A stretch of 64,000 nt of DNA from Sporothrix humicola. Taxonomy: Eukaryota > Ascomycota > Sordariomycetes > Ophiostomatales > Ophiostomataceae. Position numbers and translations under genes: made by a program. The notes under the pieces were generated by a model. The model worked only from the letters and a program-made list of their open reading frames with translations. It did no database searches and was not told the DNA's origin. This document shows, in pieces, positions 10,857 to 20,389 of the stretch (the stretch's first letter is position 1; every line of letters begins with the position of its first letter). The stretch lies in contig WNYE01000063.1 in NCBI GenBank assembly GCA_021396245.1, forward strand, positions 179,850 through 243,849, written 5' to 3'.

Positions 10857-10970
10857 GTGCGTGGTCTTGTCTTCCGCGCCCGCACCAGAGGTTGGGAGAA
10901 GTGCGCGGTCTTGGTTTCCTCGCCCGCACTGGAGAGAGAGAATGTGCGTGGTCTTGTTTCTCGCCCGCAC
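10857..10970 (+). repeat. Three tandem GTGCG...CGCAC hairpin units
   Basis: Units at 10857-10885, 10901-10929 and 10944-10970, about 43-44 bases apart. Each opens with GTGCG(T/C)GGTCTTG and closes with GCCCGCAC, so each can fold as a hairpin of about 28 nt with a GTGCG/CGCAC stem. Spacers between them differ. The units have no coding character. Confidence 0.65.
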
Positions 10971-11420
10971 AGGTGTTGTTTTGTATTGTGGCCGCATGTT
11001 GTTGTTTGTTTGTTTGTTCTTGTGCCGCAGCTTGGTGTTGCGGCTTGGTTCTGTTTTGTTTTTTGTCTTGTCGTTGAGGCTTGTTTGTGTTTGTTGCTTT
11101 GTTGGCCGTTTTGTTTTTTGTGTTTGTTTGTTTGGGCCTGTCTTGTGCATTGGCCTGGTGTTGTTGGTGTTTTGTGACCAGTTTGTGGTCAGCCGGTTTG
11201 TGGCCTTTTGATATCTTTTGATATCCTGTCTTGTCGTTTGGTGACAGGTTGGTGTTGTCATTTTGTGGCAAGTTGGTGTCGAGTTGGTGTTTGAGTTGGA
11301 GCTGAGCTGCTGTCCTGTTTTGACGAGTCTGGATTGGACTTGTTGTCTTGTACACTGGGCCATTGCATGGCTGGTGTTTGGTTTTGTTTTCTTCTTGTTT
11401 CTTTTTGTTTCTTTTTGCAT
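10971..11420 (+). other. A-depleted, TG-rich strand-asymmetric tract
   Basis: About 450 bases in which the plus strand is built almost only of T and G with some C, with very few A (for example 11041-11160 has two). The minus strand is correspondingly T-poor, which removes most stop codons and explains the long spurious minus-strand open frames here. It lies between the GTGCG hairpin units and the main hairpin array. Confidence 0.7.
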
Positions 11421-12531
11421 CAGCGGTTGGCTTTTTGATACCCCTCCCTCGGCGAAGGGACACTTGCATCTGGGACGGCGCAATGGGGTTTGTCTGTGGC
11501 CTTGATACTAGGCCTTGTTTTGTTCGGGATATGCTGCTTGGGACATTTTGCTTGGGGTTGATTGGGACATGCTATTTGGGACATGCTATCCGGGCCTGTT
11601 CTTTGGGCCTGCTTTCTGGGCCTGCTGCTTGGAGATTGCAGTTTGGGCCATCTTGCTTTCATGGCATTGCAGTCTGTTGCAGTGCAAGGAAGCTTCACTA
11701 TGGAAGCAAACAATGGAGCTTCCATGGCTTCATCTGGGGTCGCACGATGGCCTCACTTTGGCCCTCTTTACCGGGGCCCTCCATTATGCACTCTATTGCG
11801 GTGCAACGAAGCCCTATGATGGAAGCAAACAACCGAGCCTCGATGGCTTCATCTGGGAGCACAATGCACTCTCACTTGGGCTCACTTCATTGGGCCATTT
11901 GCCTGCATCCTTTGCAGTGCAACAATTCCTTACGATGGAAGCAACGACGCAGCTTCTGGGACTCTTCGGATCCGCAATGGGACCCCACTTCGGCCTTCTT
12001 TATTGGGCCTTCTTGGGCCTTCTTTATGGGCCTTTCCAAAATGCATCTTTTGCATTACACCAGGCTACATCACTTCACCATATCACGGCCTTTCGACAGA
12101 AGTAAACAGCGGAACTTCTTTTGTCTACCTGGTATAGATTCGACTTTCTCTTCGGTTCACTCTATTGGGCCCTCGATACTCCATCTTGGTGCATTGCACC
12201 GAATCTTCGTGATGGAGCTTCTATCGGCTGAAGCTTTATATCATCATCTCTTGCGCATTGCGCTATCTATCACTTCGGCCCAGTTCATTGGGCTCTTCAC
12301 TGTGCAGTTCGCGACACTGCACCGAGCTACCTTATACCATCACGTTTTGACCCTTCGACGAAAGCAACAACACAGCTTTCATGATTCATCTGGGTCTCCA
12401 TTTTTGCATCCTACTTCTATTGCGGTGCAATGGAGCACAACACATCACAACCTTCGAGAGAAGCAAACAACGGAGCTTCTCTGGTCATCATCTACATTCC
12501 ATCACAACTCTTCTTTACTTCGGCCTTCCGA

Positions 12532-12569
12532 TGGAAGCTCCGCTGTTTCCTTCAACAGCGGGGCTTCCA
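12532..12569 (+). other. 16-bp hairpin in the array
   Basis: TGGAAGCTCCGCTGTT (12532-12547) pairs with the right arm at 12554-12569 through a 6-nt loop. All 16 positions pair, one as a G-T (G-U in RNA) wobble. Its outer part matches the GGAAGC/GCTTCC stem of the other units. Confidence 0.8.
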
Positions 12570-12622
12570 AAGGCCCCATCATCAACATACCATCACAACT
12601 CTTCTTCACTTCGGGCTTTCTA

Positions 12623-12660
12623 CGGAAGCCCCGCTGTGGAAGGGAGCAGCGGGGCTTTCG
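12623..12660 (+). other. 14-bp GC-rich hairpin in the array
   Basis: CGGAAGCCCCGCTG (12623-12636) pairs with CAGCGGGGCTTTCG (12647-12660) through a 10-nt loop. One position is a G-T wobble. The CCCCGCTG/CAGCGGGG core is shared with the preceding hairpin at 12532-12569, showing that the two units are related. Confidence 0.8.
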
Positions 12661-12716
12661 CGGCCTTCATTATGGCCTCACAACGATATCTATTTGGACA
12701 ACAACTCCTCAACAGA

Positions 12717-12786
12717 AAGAGAAGAAGACAGCGCCACGGCAGCTTTGACCCCCAAACAAGCTGCCGTGGCACTGTCTTATTCTCTT
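12717..12786 (+). other. Terminal 29-bp hairpin of the array
   Basis: Arms 12717-12745 and 12758-12786 are inverted repeats matching at 27 of 29 positions, with a 12-nt loop. The inner 13 pairs (GCCACGGCAGCTT against AAGCTGCCGTGGC) are perfect. It is the strongest foldback seen in the window. It could be a fold-back DNA element or, if transcribed, a small-RNA precursor-like structure; expression is unknown. Confidence 0.8.
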
Positions 12787-14632
12787 CTCTGTGTCCACAC
12801 TTTATTGCTGCATCAATATCAACATTGCAGCCTCTGACCTATATGGTCACACCATTATCATGGAGTGCTCGTTGAGCACATTTTGCATTTACATTTTGGC
12901 GTCCTGGAAACACAAAAGCATGGAGCATTTTATACCCTATTGCATATTTTTTTGTTATTCATAGCATAGCATTGTCCCTATTAGCATTTAGCATTCTTTC
13001 CAATTTTACTTTGCCTTGGCCTACGGGTCAAGGCTCAACCTACTACTCTCATTTCGTTTGACAAGTAAATACGATATACGTGACTGACCAGGATACCTTG
13101 ACTTGTGTGCCGTAATGTGCTGTTACTCCTTTGATTTCGCTTTTGGCGTTATGAACGCGGGCCCTGACTGTTGAACTAAACAAAGAAAGTGCCCCTGAAT
13201 TGAACAACAAACTAAAAACAAGAACTAATAAACAGTCAATAGACAGAAGACATTGTCGGTTGTTGCACGATGATCAATACAATTTAAGCATTTGTTGTCA
13301 GATATTTCGGACAGAGACACGAAAAAGAAATGTTGACAGGGATACGAATCCTTTTGTTCCGGCAGCTGTTTTTGTTAGTGGTGCTACAAAGAGCTCCGTA
13401 TTACTGTGCATATGTAGGAAAAGACCTAAAGCTCAAGGCGCCTTGTAGGCAGACCACAAGGCACAAGATGCAGACAAACAAACATGTTTTCGAGATGGAA
13501 AATGCAACTGTTAATAAGTGAATTCAAATGAACATCTGAGGCTCTATTCTCTGGTGATATTTGCATCTGCTTACCGTCTGCCTAGGCTTTGTGTATTTTG
13601 TGTGCTGCCTGTGCCCCCAGACAAGGCTGCGCCTCTTCTACAGGTTGAGATCAATATCAACAAGACAAGCCACGCAAAATCCGGAAGAAGAAACTGCCGA
13701 AGGCAAAGGCAAAGGGCAGAGCTCGCCAACGTGCAGAAAAGCTTAAAAAAGGCGAAAAGCAGACTCAATATGCAGCACGCCCCCGCAAAAAGGCGCAGAC
13801 GGAAAGAATAGAAGCCGACTTGATGTTAGTTGCTGCGGCGATTTGTCGAGTTATGCCTTGGGCGTTATTTTGTTTGAACGAAGAGAAAGGAAAAAAGAAG
13901 CTTAATGTCCACGTTTCACGCCATCGTTGCGCCTTTTGCGCCCTGTCCCACTTCGAGGCGTTGTTGATGTCCGTGCCTTTGTATTCTTTGACCCTTTTCG
14001 AATAGTCTGTGGATAATCTGTCTTGCTGCCTGCAGGGTAAAGGTTGCATGATCGTCCCGTCTTTTTTTTTCCTTCTGTTTCTCCTGTATATTCTGTGGTT
14101 GAAATGCTTGACTATTCTTCTGGAAGGCAGATCAGAAAGAAGACAACCAGAAGAAAAGAAAGCGCCAAGACGTGTCAGAATTTGTATTTTTGCATATTCA
14201 TCTGTCTGTCTGGCGATGATCGACAATTGTATGGGTGATCAAACAAGTCACAATTGTTCTAGAAGACGGGAAGAAGGAAGAGGCACAGGGCACATGAGCA
14301 AATAATGATGATGGAAGTAAATCTTTGGATATTAAAACGGTAAAGTTGGATATGATAGGGCCACGAAGGGCACCTGCTATGCGCTGTATGATAATAATAT
14401 GTGACTTGAGTCCAAGACGAGATGGACTATGAGATGACCAGATTGATGGAACGCCGGGAATGTGAAAAAGCAAAGCAAAAAAGAAATCGACACTGCCCGA
14501 GGATATAAAAAACACATGTGAAAAGAAGAGACAAAGAAATGAAAGGGCAGATCCGGTGCAAAAATCAGCAACTCAAAACACTCAAAACTCCGAGAAGTAA
14601 AAAAACACTTTTTAATATGCGCACGCGCACGT
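12787..14632. other. Spacer between the hairpin array and calcipressin
   Basis: No gene supported. Open frames near 13.5-13.8 kb (lysine/arginine-rich) and around 14.0-14.3 kb lack homology-like features and overlap frames on the other strand. The right end should contain the 3' untranslated region of the minus-strand calcipressin gene. Confidence 0.5.
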
Positions 14633-15565
14633 CTATGCATCCTGCATCAGCTCAACAGGCGGCCGTGCCGTGTGGGCCATGATGGGCTTCTCGGCCGTAA
14701 ACGGTGAAGACGACGCCTTCCAGGTGGCGCTGTTGAGCTCCTCGTCGGTGTTGGCATCGGTCATGTCCTCGACGGCAATGGCGGGCAGGTCCGAGTGCGT
14801 GCTGTGCTCAGCGGGCTGGTAGATGACGAGCGTCGAGCTGCGGCTGCGGCCGGTGCGCTTTGTGGGCGAAGCGGTCTCGCTGGCGGGGGACTGCATGCCA
14901 ATGTCTGCTGTTGCTGTCTGCACATCCTTCTCGTCAATGTCGCCGTTGGGCGGCGCGTGGTGCAGCTTGGCCAGGGCGTCAGCCAGGTCCTCGGCGTGGA
15001 CCTGCTTGTTGGGTGCGCCCTCGAGGCGCATCTCCCAGTCGTGCGGCGGGCTCGGGGGCGGGCTAATAAAGAAGAGCTTGCCGGCGTCGGGGAGAGCCAG
15101 GTGGGCTGCCTGTCCCGAAACATCGCCGAGCGGCGTGGCACGGCCATAGTAAACCTGGCAGGCAGCGCCCAGGATGCGCTCACCCTCCCAGACGGCGCGC
15201 ACACGTGCGGCGTCTTCGGCCGAGTAAAAGGAGGCAATGATTCTGCGGAAGGACTTGAGCGGGGCCCAGGAGTGGATGGCGGCGGACTGGCTGACGAGGT
15301 CGCGGATGGTCTCGAGGTTGTCTGGGCGGAAGATGTCGTCGTGGACAAGGTTTGTGAACAGCAAGGTGTTGGTGGGGACGGGCGCTGACGAGGCGGTGGA
15401 CGAGCTTGTGTTTTGCAAGCCGGAGAGGTCGAGGGTCAGGTTGGACGAGCGTCTCGACCGTAGCGAGGACGTAGTGGATGCGGCCGACGAGGCAAGTGAG
15501 GAGGAAGAAGACTGGCGGGAGAGGGTAGGGCCGCTGGCGGCCAGTGTTGATGCTGAGGCGTCCAT
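14633..15565 (-). CDS. Calcipressin (RCAN family calcineurin regulator)
   Basis: A single-exon gene of 310 residues, starting at the ATG at 15565 (MDASASTL); the open frame upstream is leader. Calcipressins bind and modulate the Ca2+/calmodulin-dependent phosphatase calcineurin. The signature is FISPPPSPP at residues 166-174, the conserved phospho-switch motif of the family, followed by the DWEMRLEGAPN block. An RRM-like fold covers about residues 65-145 (TLLFTNL near its start, RRIIASFYSAEDAARV near its middle). A candidate calcineurin-docking PxIxIT-type site is PAIAVE at 261-266. The N-terminal 60 residues are Ser-rich and probably disordered. The gene stands alone, upstream of a long pyrimidine/purine-biased region. 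Confidence 0.93.
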   Translation of the reverse strand: MDASASTLAASGPTLSRQSSSSSLASSAASTTSSLRSRRSSNLTLDLSGLQNTSSSTASSAPVPTNTLLFTNLVHDDIFRPDNLETIRDLVSQSAAIHSWAPLKSFRRIIASFYSAEDAARVRAVWEGERILGAACQVYYGRATPLGDVSGQAAHLALPDAGKLFFISPPPSPPHDWEMRLEGAPNKQVHAEDLADALAKLHHAPPNGDIDEKDVQTATADIGMQSPASETASPTKRTGRSRSSTLVIYQPAEHSTHSDLPAIAVEDMTDANTDEELNSATWKASSSPFTAEKPIMAHTARPPVELMQDA

Positions 15566-18287
15566 TGTGTATGGTGGGTGTGTGGGGAGGTGAGGGAGAG
15601 AGAGAGGTTCGGTGGAAGTGAAGTTGAAGAGGAGATGTTTGAAAATGTTTGAAAAAGATGCGAGTATCTTTTGAGATCGAAGAGTGCTGTAGAATGGAAA
15701 ATATATTCGGAAGGATGCAGAGATGTCGATCCGGGGCGACTGGAAATATATACCAGGAAGGAGACGAGGAGGGACAGGAGGAGGAGCAATAGCAGGAGTA
15801 CGTATTCGTATGGCGAAGTAATACGGAGCCTCGGAGGATGTTGAACGCTGTGATAGGATAGGGCAAAAAGGCAAGGTGGGCAAAGAAAAGGAAAGAAAAA
15901 GGGTAAGGGGCAGTGACGGGCGGGTAGTGGATAAAGGCAGGTGGACAAAGGCTAGGAATGGCCAAAAGGCTGGGCTGGGCTACGGAGCAACTACGAAATA
16001 CGTCGTACTGGGGGCAAAATTGGGAAGGAGGCGAGTGGTGGAGGTGTGCAGGTGGTGTGGACGAATTACCTCTTTCCCTCTTTCCTCCCCTGGCCAGACC
16101 CCAACAGGCAAGTCCATCGAGTGCCAAGGCCTGCCACGCTGCTTCCGCAGGAGAGGGCAAGCGCTAACAAGATACTGTGAGATACGGCCGGTCGCTGTTT
16201 CCTTTTACTCAGTATTGCTTTTTGCCCGCAAAAAGTGGTGAAAGAATTTGCTGCTTTGCCTTTGGCCCTTTGAAAGAGTGGGTCCTCTCGTGCTCGCCGC
16301 CCAGCAAAAAGGAGGCTGAGCATCGTTGGGATTTTGCCCGTGAGGGGTTGCTTCTCAAAAGACCACAGCCTTCCACCTCCACTGGAAGCCGGCTCGTCTG
16401 CGCTGAAACAAAAGAGCACAACTCCACTAAACAGGCCTAGATCACAGCCCTCATAGGCCGCGCCGAGAGAAGAGGGAGAGGCAACCACCGAGAGATCTAC
16501 GACGAATCTACGGCGAATCTACAGTACACTGCCATGTGTTATTGATGTTATTGACGGGAATTTGTTTTGGATTGATTTGTTTGTCATCTTGACGATATTC
16601 CATTCGCTGTATATTCACATGATTTGCATCCATTCCCTTTGATTCTTTCGAAAGGCTGTGATTGATCGTCTCGGCCATTCTGTCTTCCTTTTCTTCAGTC
16701 TTGTTTACACTTTTGCTTTTTGTCATTCCTGTTTCAGTCTTTGATCATTTAGACAGCTGCGCCTGTTTCCAAGTCATTCAGTCTCTCCTCAGTCTCGTGA
16801 TATGGTCATACGGAGTGCTCTCTTGACATCCCGATCAGCTTCTTGTCTCCGTATTAGTCCATTGGTTCTCTTAGTCTCATGCTCTCTCTCATTCATTCTC
16901 TCACCGTATTACACATGACACTTGCCTGTTCTAGGCAGTAAGATACCTAATAGTGTGGGCGCTGTCATTCACGATGTGAAGAAGTCAACAATGAAGTGTC
17001 AGTCACTCTCACTCTGCCACTGTAAGTCGTAGCGCCTTTACCATATTAGGGCGTAGGGCACCAACACAGCCTACAAGGAACAGCGCCGTAGAGCACATGC
17101 CAGCGAGCAACACCCGCTGAATCCAGCAGGGCGGCCTCTCGGCTGTCCAATCAGACCAGCAGCTCAGCCTCCCACTCCGCCTGTTTGCTGGGTCTCTTGA
17201 AATTGGGAATTACCAGAGCACACGCAATTACGTCGTTGGAGACCTGCCCGAAGCCTGTCAACACCATGATTTCACAGCTTGTTTCCAGGGACCTCGCTTG
17301 ACCACGAATCTTGTTTACGAATTGGGAACGAATGACGATGCTCGAATTACAGCCTCCTTGACATCATAATCAAACGCCCTCTTTTGCTCCCCCACAAAGA
17401 ACGAGGCTTGGCCAGGATTGCAAATGACAACAAGACAAGCTTTCTTTTTGGCAAGCTTGCATGAGGCCCTTTCCAGCTGCTATGACGAGGCAGTTATTTC
17501 GTAGGTTAACACAACTGGGGCATTGTTGTCGGATATGAGACCCACGTGGAAATCAAATGGAAATCAAATGGAAATCAAAGTCGGATATGACATATCTAAG
17601 ACGTGGCAGGGCAAACGGAGTAAACAGAACAACAACAACAATTACAGGCCTCCATCAAATCAAATTTTACTTTACAGACTGAGAAATGATAATATCAAAT
17701 AAAAGCAACCAATATTGGCACCTGCCGGGCTGTGTCGTCGGATGAAAATCGCCTTTGTCATCCGGTCGCCCAAATATCAACAAAGGCGAGAGAAAAAGAG
17801 ACAAAAACCAGCCGCCCGGAATATGTTTCACCGTTGATTTCGGGCAATTTTTTCTTTTCTTTCGGTTCGTTGAAAGCATTGAGGGCATTGCCAGCGCCTC
17901 TGTATCATCTTCATTCACTGACATTGCTGTGATACCGTTACTCACCGCGTTTGTTACTCAACACAAAGGCTGCACAGCCTCGTCTGGCGTCTTTGCTGGC
18001 GTCTTTTCTGGGCGGATCATACCTGTCGGGCACAACTTTATGTCACAAACCACGTAAACACATGTGGAGAAACCAACTGCCGGTCCACAGACGAGGAGAA
18101 ATGGAGAAATGGTCCAGACTCATGCTCGCACCATTGCTTGTGTATGTCCAATGCTCATGTAAATTGCTGCAGTAAATGGAGAGACGCTTTTCCGTTTGCC
18201 CCCCTTTTCTTGTCCGTTGTTCGTTCCACATTCTATCGTACAAGTTTTGGTTATTGTGCCGTGTAGTTCTGTGCCCACACACACAGA
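15566..18287. other. Spacer between calcipressin and Phe-tRNA synthetase
   Basis: About 2.7 kb with no supported gene. The left part (to about 16.1 kb) is probably the promoter and leader of calcipressin. A short tandem repeat lies at 17548-17580. The right end holds the 3' region of the minus-strand synthetase gene. Confidence 0.5.
17548..17580 (+). repeat. 11-bp tandem repeat flanked by direct repeats
   Basis: Three copies of GGAAATCAAAT/G (17548-17558, 17559-17569, 17570-17580). The block is flanked by identical GTCGGATATGA copies at 17528-17538 and 17580-17590. Confidence 0.8.
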
Positions 18288-19820
18288 CTACCGAACCTCA
18301 ACACCAAGCCGCTGCACAAGCGCATCCGTCACCTCCTTGTGCAGCTTGTTCGTCTCGGCGTTGGTCAGCGTCCGTTCGAGGCTGCGGTAGTTGATCCGGT
18401 AGCACAGGCTCTGGCGCTTGGTCTTGGGGTGCGTGAAGTCGTCCGTCAGCTGCACGTCCTCCACCACGTCGCCCGCCACGCTGCGGATCACCTCCATGAC
18501 GTCGTTGTTATGGAGGGACTTGTCCTCGCTGCGCTCGACGTTGTCGTTAGACGACGATGCTGTCCAGAAAGACACGTCCTTGTAGCACGCCGGGTGCTTG
18601 GAGAACGGCACAAACTGCCGCAGCTTGTCGAGGTCCGCCGACACGCCGCGGAACTGGCCCAGGAACCGTTCGTCCGTCGACCAGAACAGCCGGATGTCGG
18701 TAATCTGGAACAGCAGCATGGCAATCCGGTCGAGGCCAATGCCAAACGCCCACGCCATTTGTGACGGCACGCCCGCCGCGTCCAGGATCGGCTGCTTCGT
18801 GATGCCGCACCCCAGCACCTCGAGCCAGTCGCCCTCGTAGTACACCTCGAGCTCCCACGACGGGCTGGTGAAGGGGAAAAACGCCTCCACCCAGCGCATC
18901 TTGAGGGGTTCGTCGGCCACGGGCTCAGTGGCGGACGCATCCTTCCGTGCATGGGCTCTGGCCGCCTTGGCACGCGTAAACACCTCCACTACCATGAGCT
19001 CCAGCGACCGCTTGAGGTGCCGGCCCAAAGCCTCGACTTCGCTGACCGAGTGCTGCGGCGCCTGTCGCGGGTTCCGCTCGTCATGGTGCGGCGGGTTGGG
19101 GTCCTCCACCGTAATGCCGTGCTCCGGCAGCTTGGCCAGGTCTGCCAGGATGGCCGCCGTCAAGTCGCCCTTCTCATCGCCTTGCGTCCGCCGGTCCCAG
19201 ACCCGTGCGCCCTCCATCTGGTGGAACACGGGGTAGTGCGTGCGGTCCACCTCGTCCCGCCGGTACACGTCGGCACTCAGCAGGAAACCCGCACTCGCGT
19301 TCGCCCGGAACGTCTCGAGCTCGTGGGCGCTCGTGTGTGTCCGCAACAAGGTATCGCTGTTGACATAGTATGTGTCAGACCGGGCCCGGCCGGGGTGGTC
19401 TGGTGCAAATCCGAGGGAATCAAAGTTTTGAAACGTTGACACCACCGGGTGCAGCGAGTTGACATAGCGAAACTCTGGTACCGGGAACCGCGACTCGATG
19501 ATCTGCCGTGTGATGGCGATCGGGTGGTCTTCTTGCATGTGCAGCCGGCGAGAAGCGGCGGCGACGACGTTGGCCGGTGTGTTGAACCACTTGTCTGTGT
19601 TGTATGTGCGGCCGTCGATCTCGACGGTGGATGGAGGAGTTGAGGAAAGGCGAAGGGCGGAGGTGGAAAAGAGATTGAGGTGGACTGAAGTGGCCGACTT
19701 GGCCAGTGGTGACCGGACAAAACACCGGCGCCGGGCAGCGGCAAAGGCCGGTGCTGAAGACAGGCCGCGACCGGCCGCCAAGGCCATTGGCCGAGGCAGG
19801 CGTACTGCTGCAGCTGTCAT
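18288..19820 (-). CDS. MSF1: Mitochondrial phenylalanyl-tRNA synthetase
   Basis: A single-exon gene of 510 residues starting at the ATG at 19820. It is the monomeric mitochondrial class II enzyme that charges mitochondrial tRNA-Phe with phenylalanine. The N-terminal ~60 residues are rich in Arg, Ala and Ser and lack acids at first, as expected of a mitochondrial presequence. Visible class II features are the HPVVSTFQNFDSLGF block near residues 120-135, motif 2 around YPVFHQMEGARVW (about 195-207) and motif 3 FGIGLDRIAMLLF (about 354-366). The last ~100 residues (from FVPFSKHPACYKDVSFW to the end, with SLCYRINYRSLERTLT) form the FDX-ACB anticodon-binding domain. The length fits the fungal family. 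It stands alone with long spacers on both sides. Confidence 0.96.
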   Translation of the reverse strand: MTAAAVRLPRPMALAAGRGLSSAPAFAAARRRCFVRSPLAKSATSVHLNLFSTSALRLSSTPPSTVEIDGRTYNTDKWFNTPANVVAAASRRLHMQEDHPIAITRQIIESRFPVPEFRYVNSLHPVVSTFQNFDSLGFAPDHPGRARSDTYYVNSDTLLRTHTSAHELETFRANASAGFLLSADVYRRDEVDRTHYPVFHQMEGARVWDRRTQGDEKGDLTAAILADLAKLPEHGITVEDPNPPHHDERNPRQAPQHSVSEVEALGRHLKRSLELMVVEVFTRAKAARAHARKDASATEPVADEPLKMRWVEAFFPFTSPSWELEVYYEGDWLEVLGCGITKQPILDAAGVPSQMAWAFGIGLDRIAMLLFQITDIRLFWSTDERFLGQFRGVSADLDKLRQFVPFSKHPACYKDVSFWTASSSNDNVERSEDKSLHNNDVMEVIRSVAGDVVEDVQLTDDFTHPKTKRQSLCYRINYRSLERTLTNAETNKLHKEVTDALVQRLGVEVR

Positions 19821-20351
19821 TGTGTGAGGAGAAGACGGAGGAATGTCAAAGGCTCAGCCTACTCTGTGGACGGCCTCTATTCCGGTAGGTACGTCGTCTG
19901 AGCTTCAACGCAAAAAACCGAAAGAGCGGGACCAACCGTTGGTCGTACCTTCTTCCCCAAGGCTCGAATTCAAAAGCTCACTGGCCAATCACAGCATCGA
20001 ATTGCAACCGCCTTTTAGAAGTGCGAATTAGCGCAGCAGACAGTGATGTGCACTGTGTTCGCTCACTGTAATCCCGTAACAGCGCTGATGTCTCTCCGTT
20101 CACGGAGTCTTCGGGGAGAGATGCGCCAGCCCGGCTTTGCAGAACTCAGAAACATAACCAAACAATTGCTATCGGGAAATACCCCGAATGCCCTGAAGAA
20201 CCTGAAGAGCCCGTCTTCTTCAGCCTTTTCTAGGGGACTCGCTGATCGACAAGTCATACTGTGCTGTTTGCTCTAAAAAGGAAGTAGCCGACAACAGAAG
20301 TCTGAGAGCCAACCAGCGGAAGGAAGGAGCGAATCGCGAATCGCGAATGGC

Positions 20352-20389
20352 AAAAAAAAAAAAAAAAAAGTAGGGGAGATCGAACCCCC
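20352..20389 (-). other. T18 run next to a tRNA B-box-like sequence
   Basis: Read on the minus strand, GGGGGTTCGATCTCCCC (20389-20373) resembles a tRNA T-arm/B-box and is followed, after TAC, by 18 consecutive T, as a Pol III terminator would be. I cannot build matching acceptor, D or anticodon arms upstream, so it is not a tRNA gene; a degenerate tRNA-derived fragment is possible. Confidence 0.3.

Larger units (their letters stand above)
11640..12786 (+). repeat. Array of about ten diverged hairpin repeat units
   Basis: Roughly 75-165-base units, each with a GGAAGC...GCTTCC-type hairpin. Stems (left arm / right arm): 11700-11707/11718-11725, 11936-11941/11951-11956 region, 12100-12105/12116-12121 region, 12212-12221/12230-12239, 12360-12365/12375-12380, 12457-12464/12475-12482, 12532-12547/12554-12569, 12623-12636/12647-12660 and 12717-12745/12758-12786. 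A decayed copy lies at about 11819-11845. Early and middle units share ATGGCTTCATCTGGG downstream of the hairpin, CACTT-GGCC...ATTGGGCC segments, and a small palindrome of the TTGCAGTGCAA type. Several stem positions differ between units on both arms so that pairing is kept. The region carries overlapping open frames but nothing that looks like protein. Confidence 0.75.

Noticed and set aside
9708..11483. 591-codon minus-strand open frame antisense to the AT-hook gene
   Set aside because: It combines an antisense shadow of a GC-rich gene with the T-depleted minus strand of the TG-rich tract, where stops are rare. Asn/Lys/Thr/Gln-rich and without features.
11348..12748. 466-codon plus-strand open frame across the hairpin array
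   Set aside because: It follows repeat units and is low in stop codons because of composition; other frames (11515-12105, 12381-12875) are open too. No protein-like pattern.
11640..12786. CRISPR-like array
   Set aside because: Units are diverged, of unequal length, and in a eukaryotic nuclear context; no identical repeats with unique spacers.
15180..16160. 326-codon minus-strand open frame overlapping the calcipressin start
   Set aside because: Different frame from the clear calcipressin sequence; composition-driven.
20373..20389. tRNA gene on the minus strand
   Set aside because: Only a T-arm-like element is present; no acceptor, D or anticodon arm can be matched upstream.
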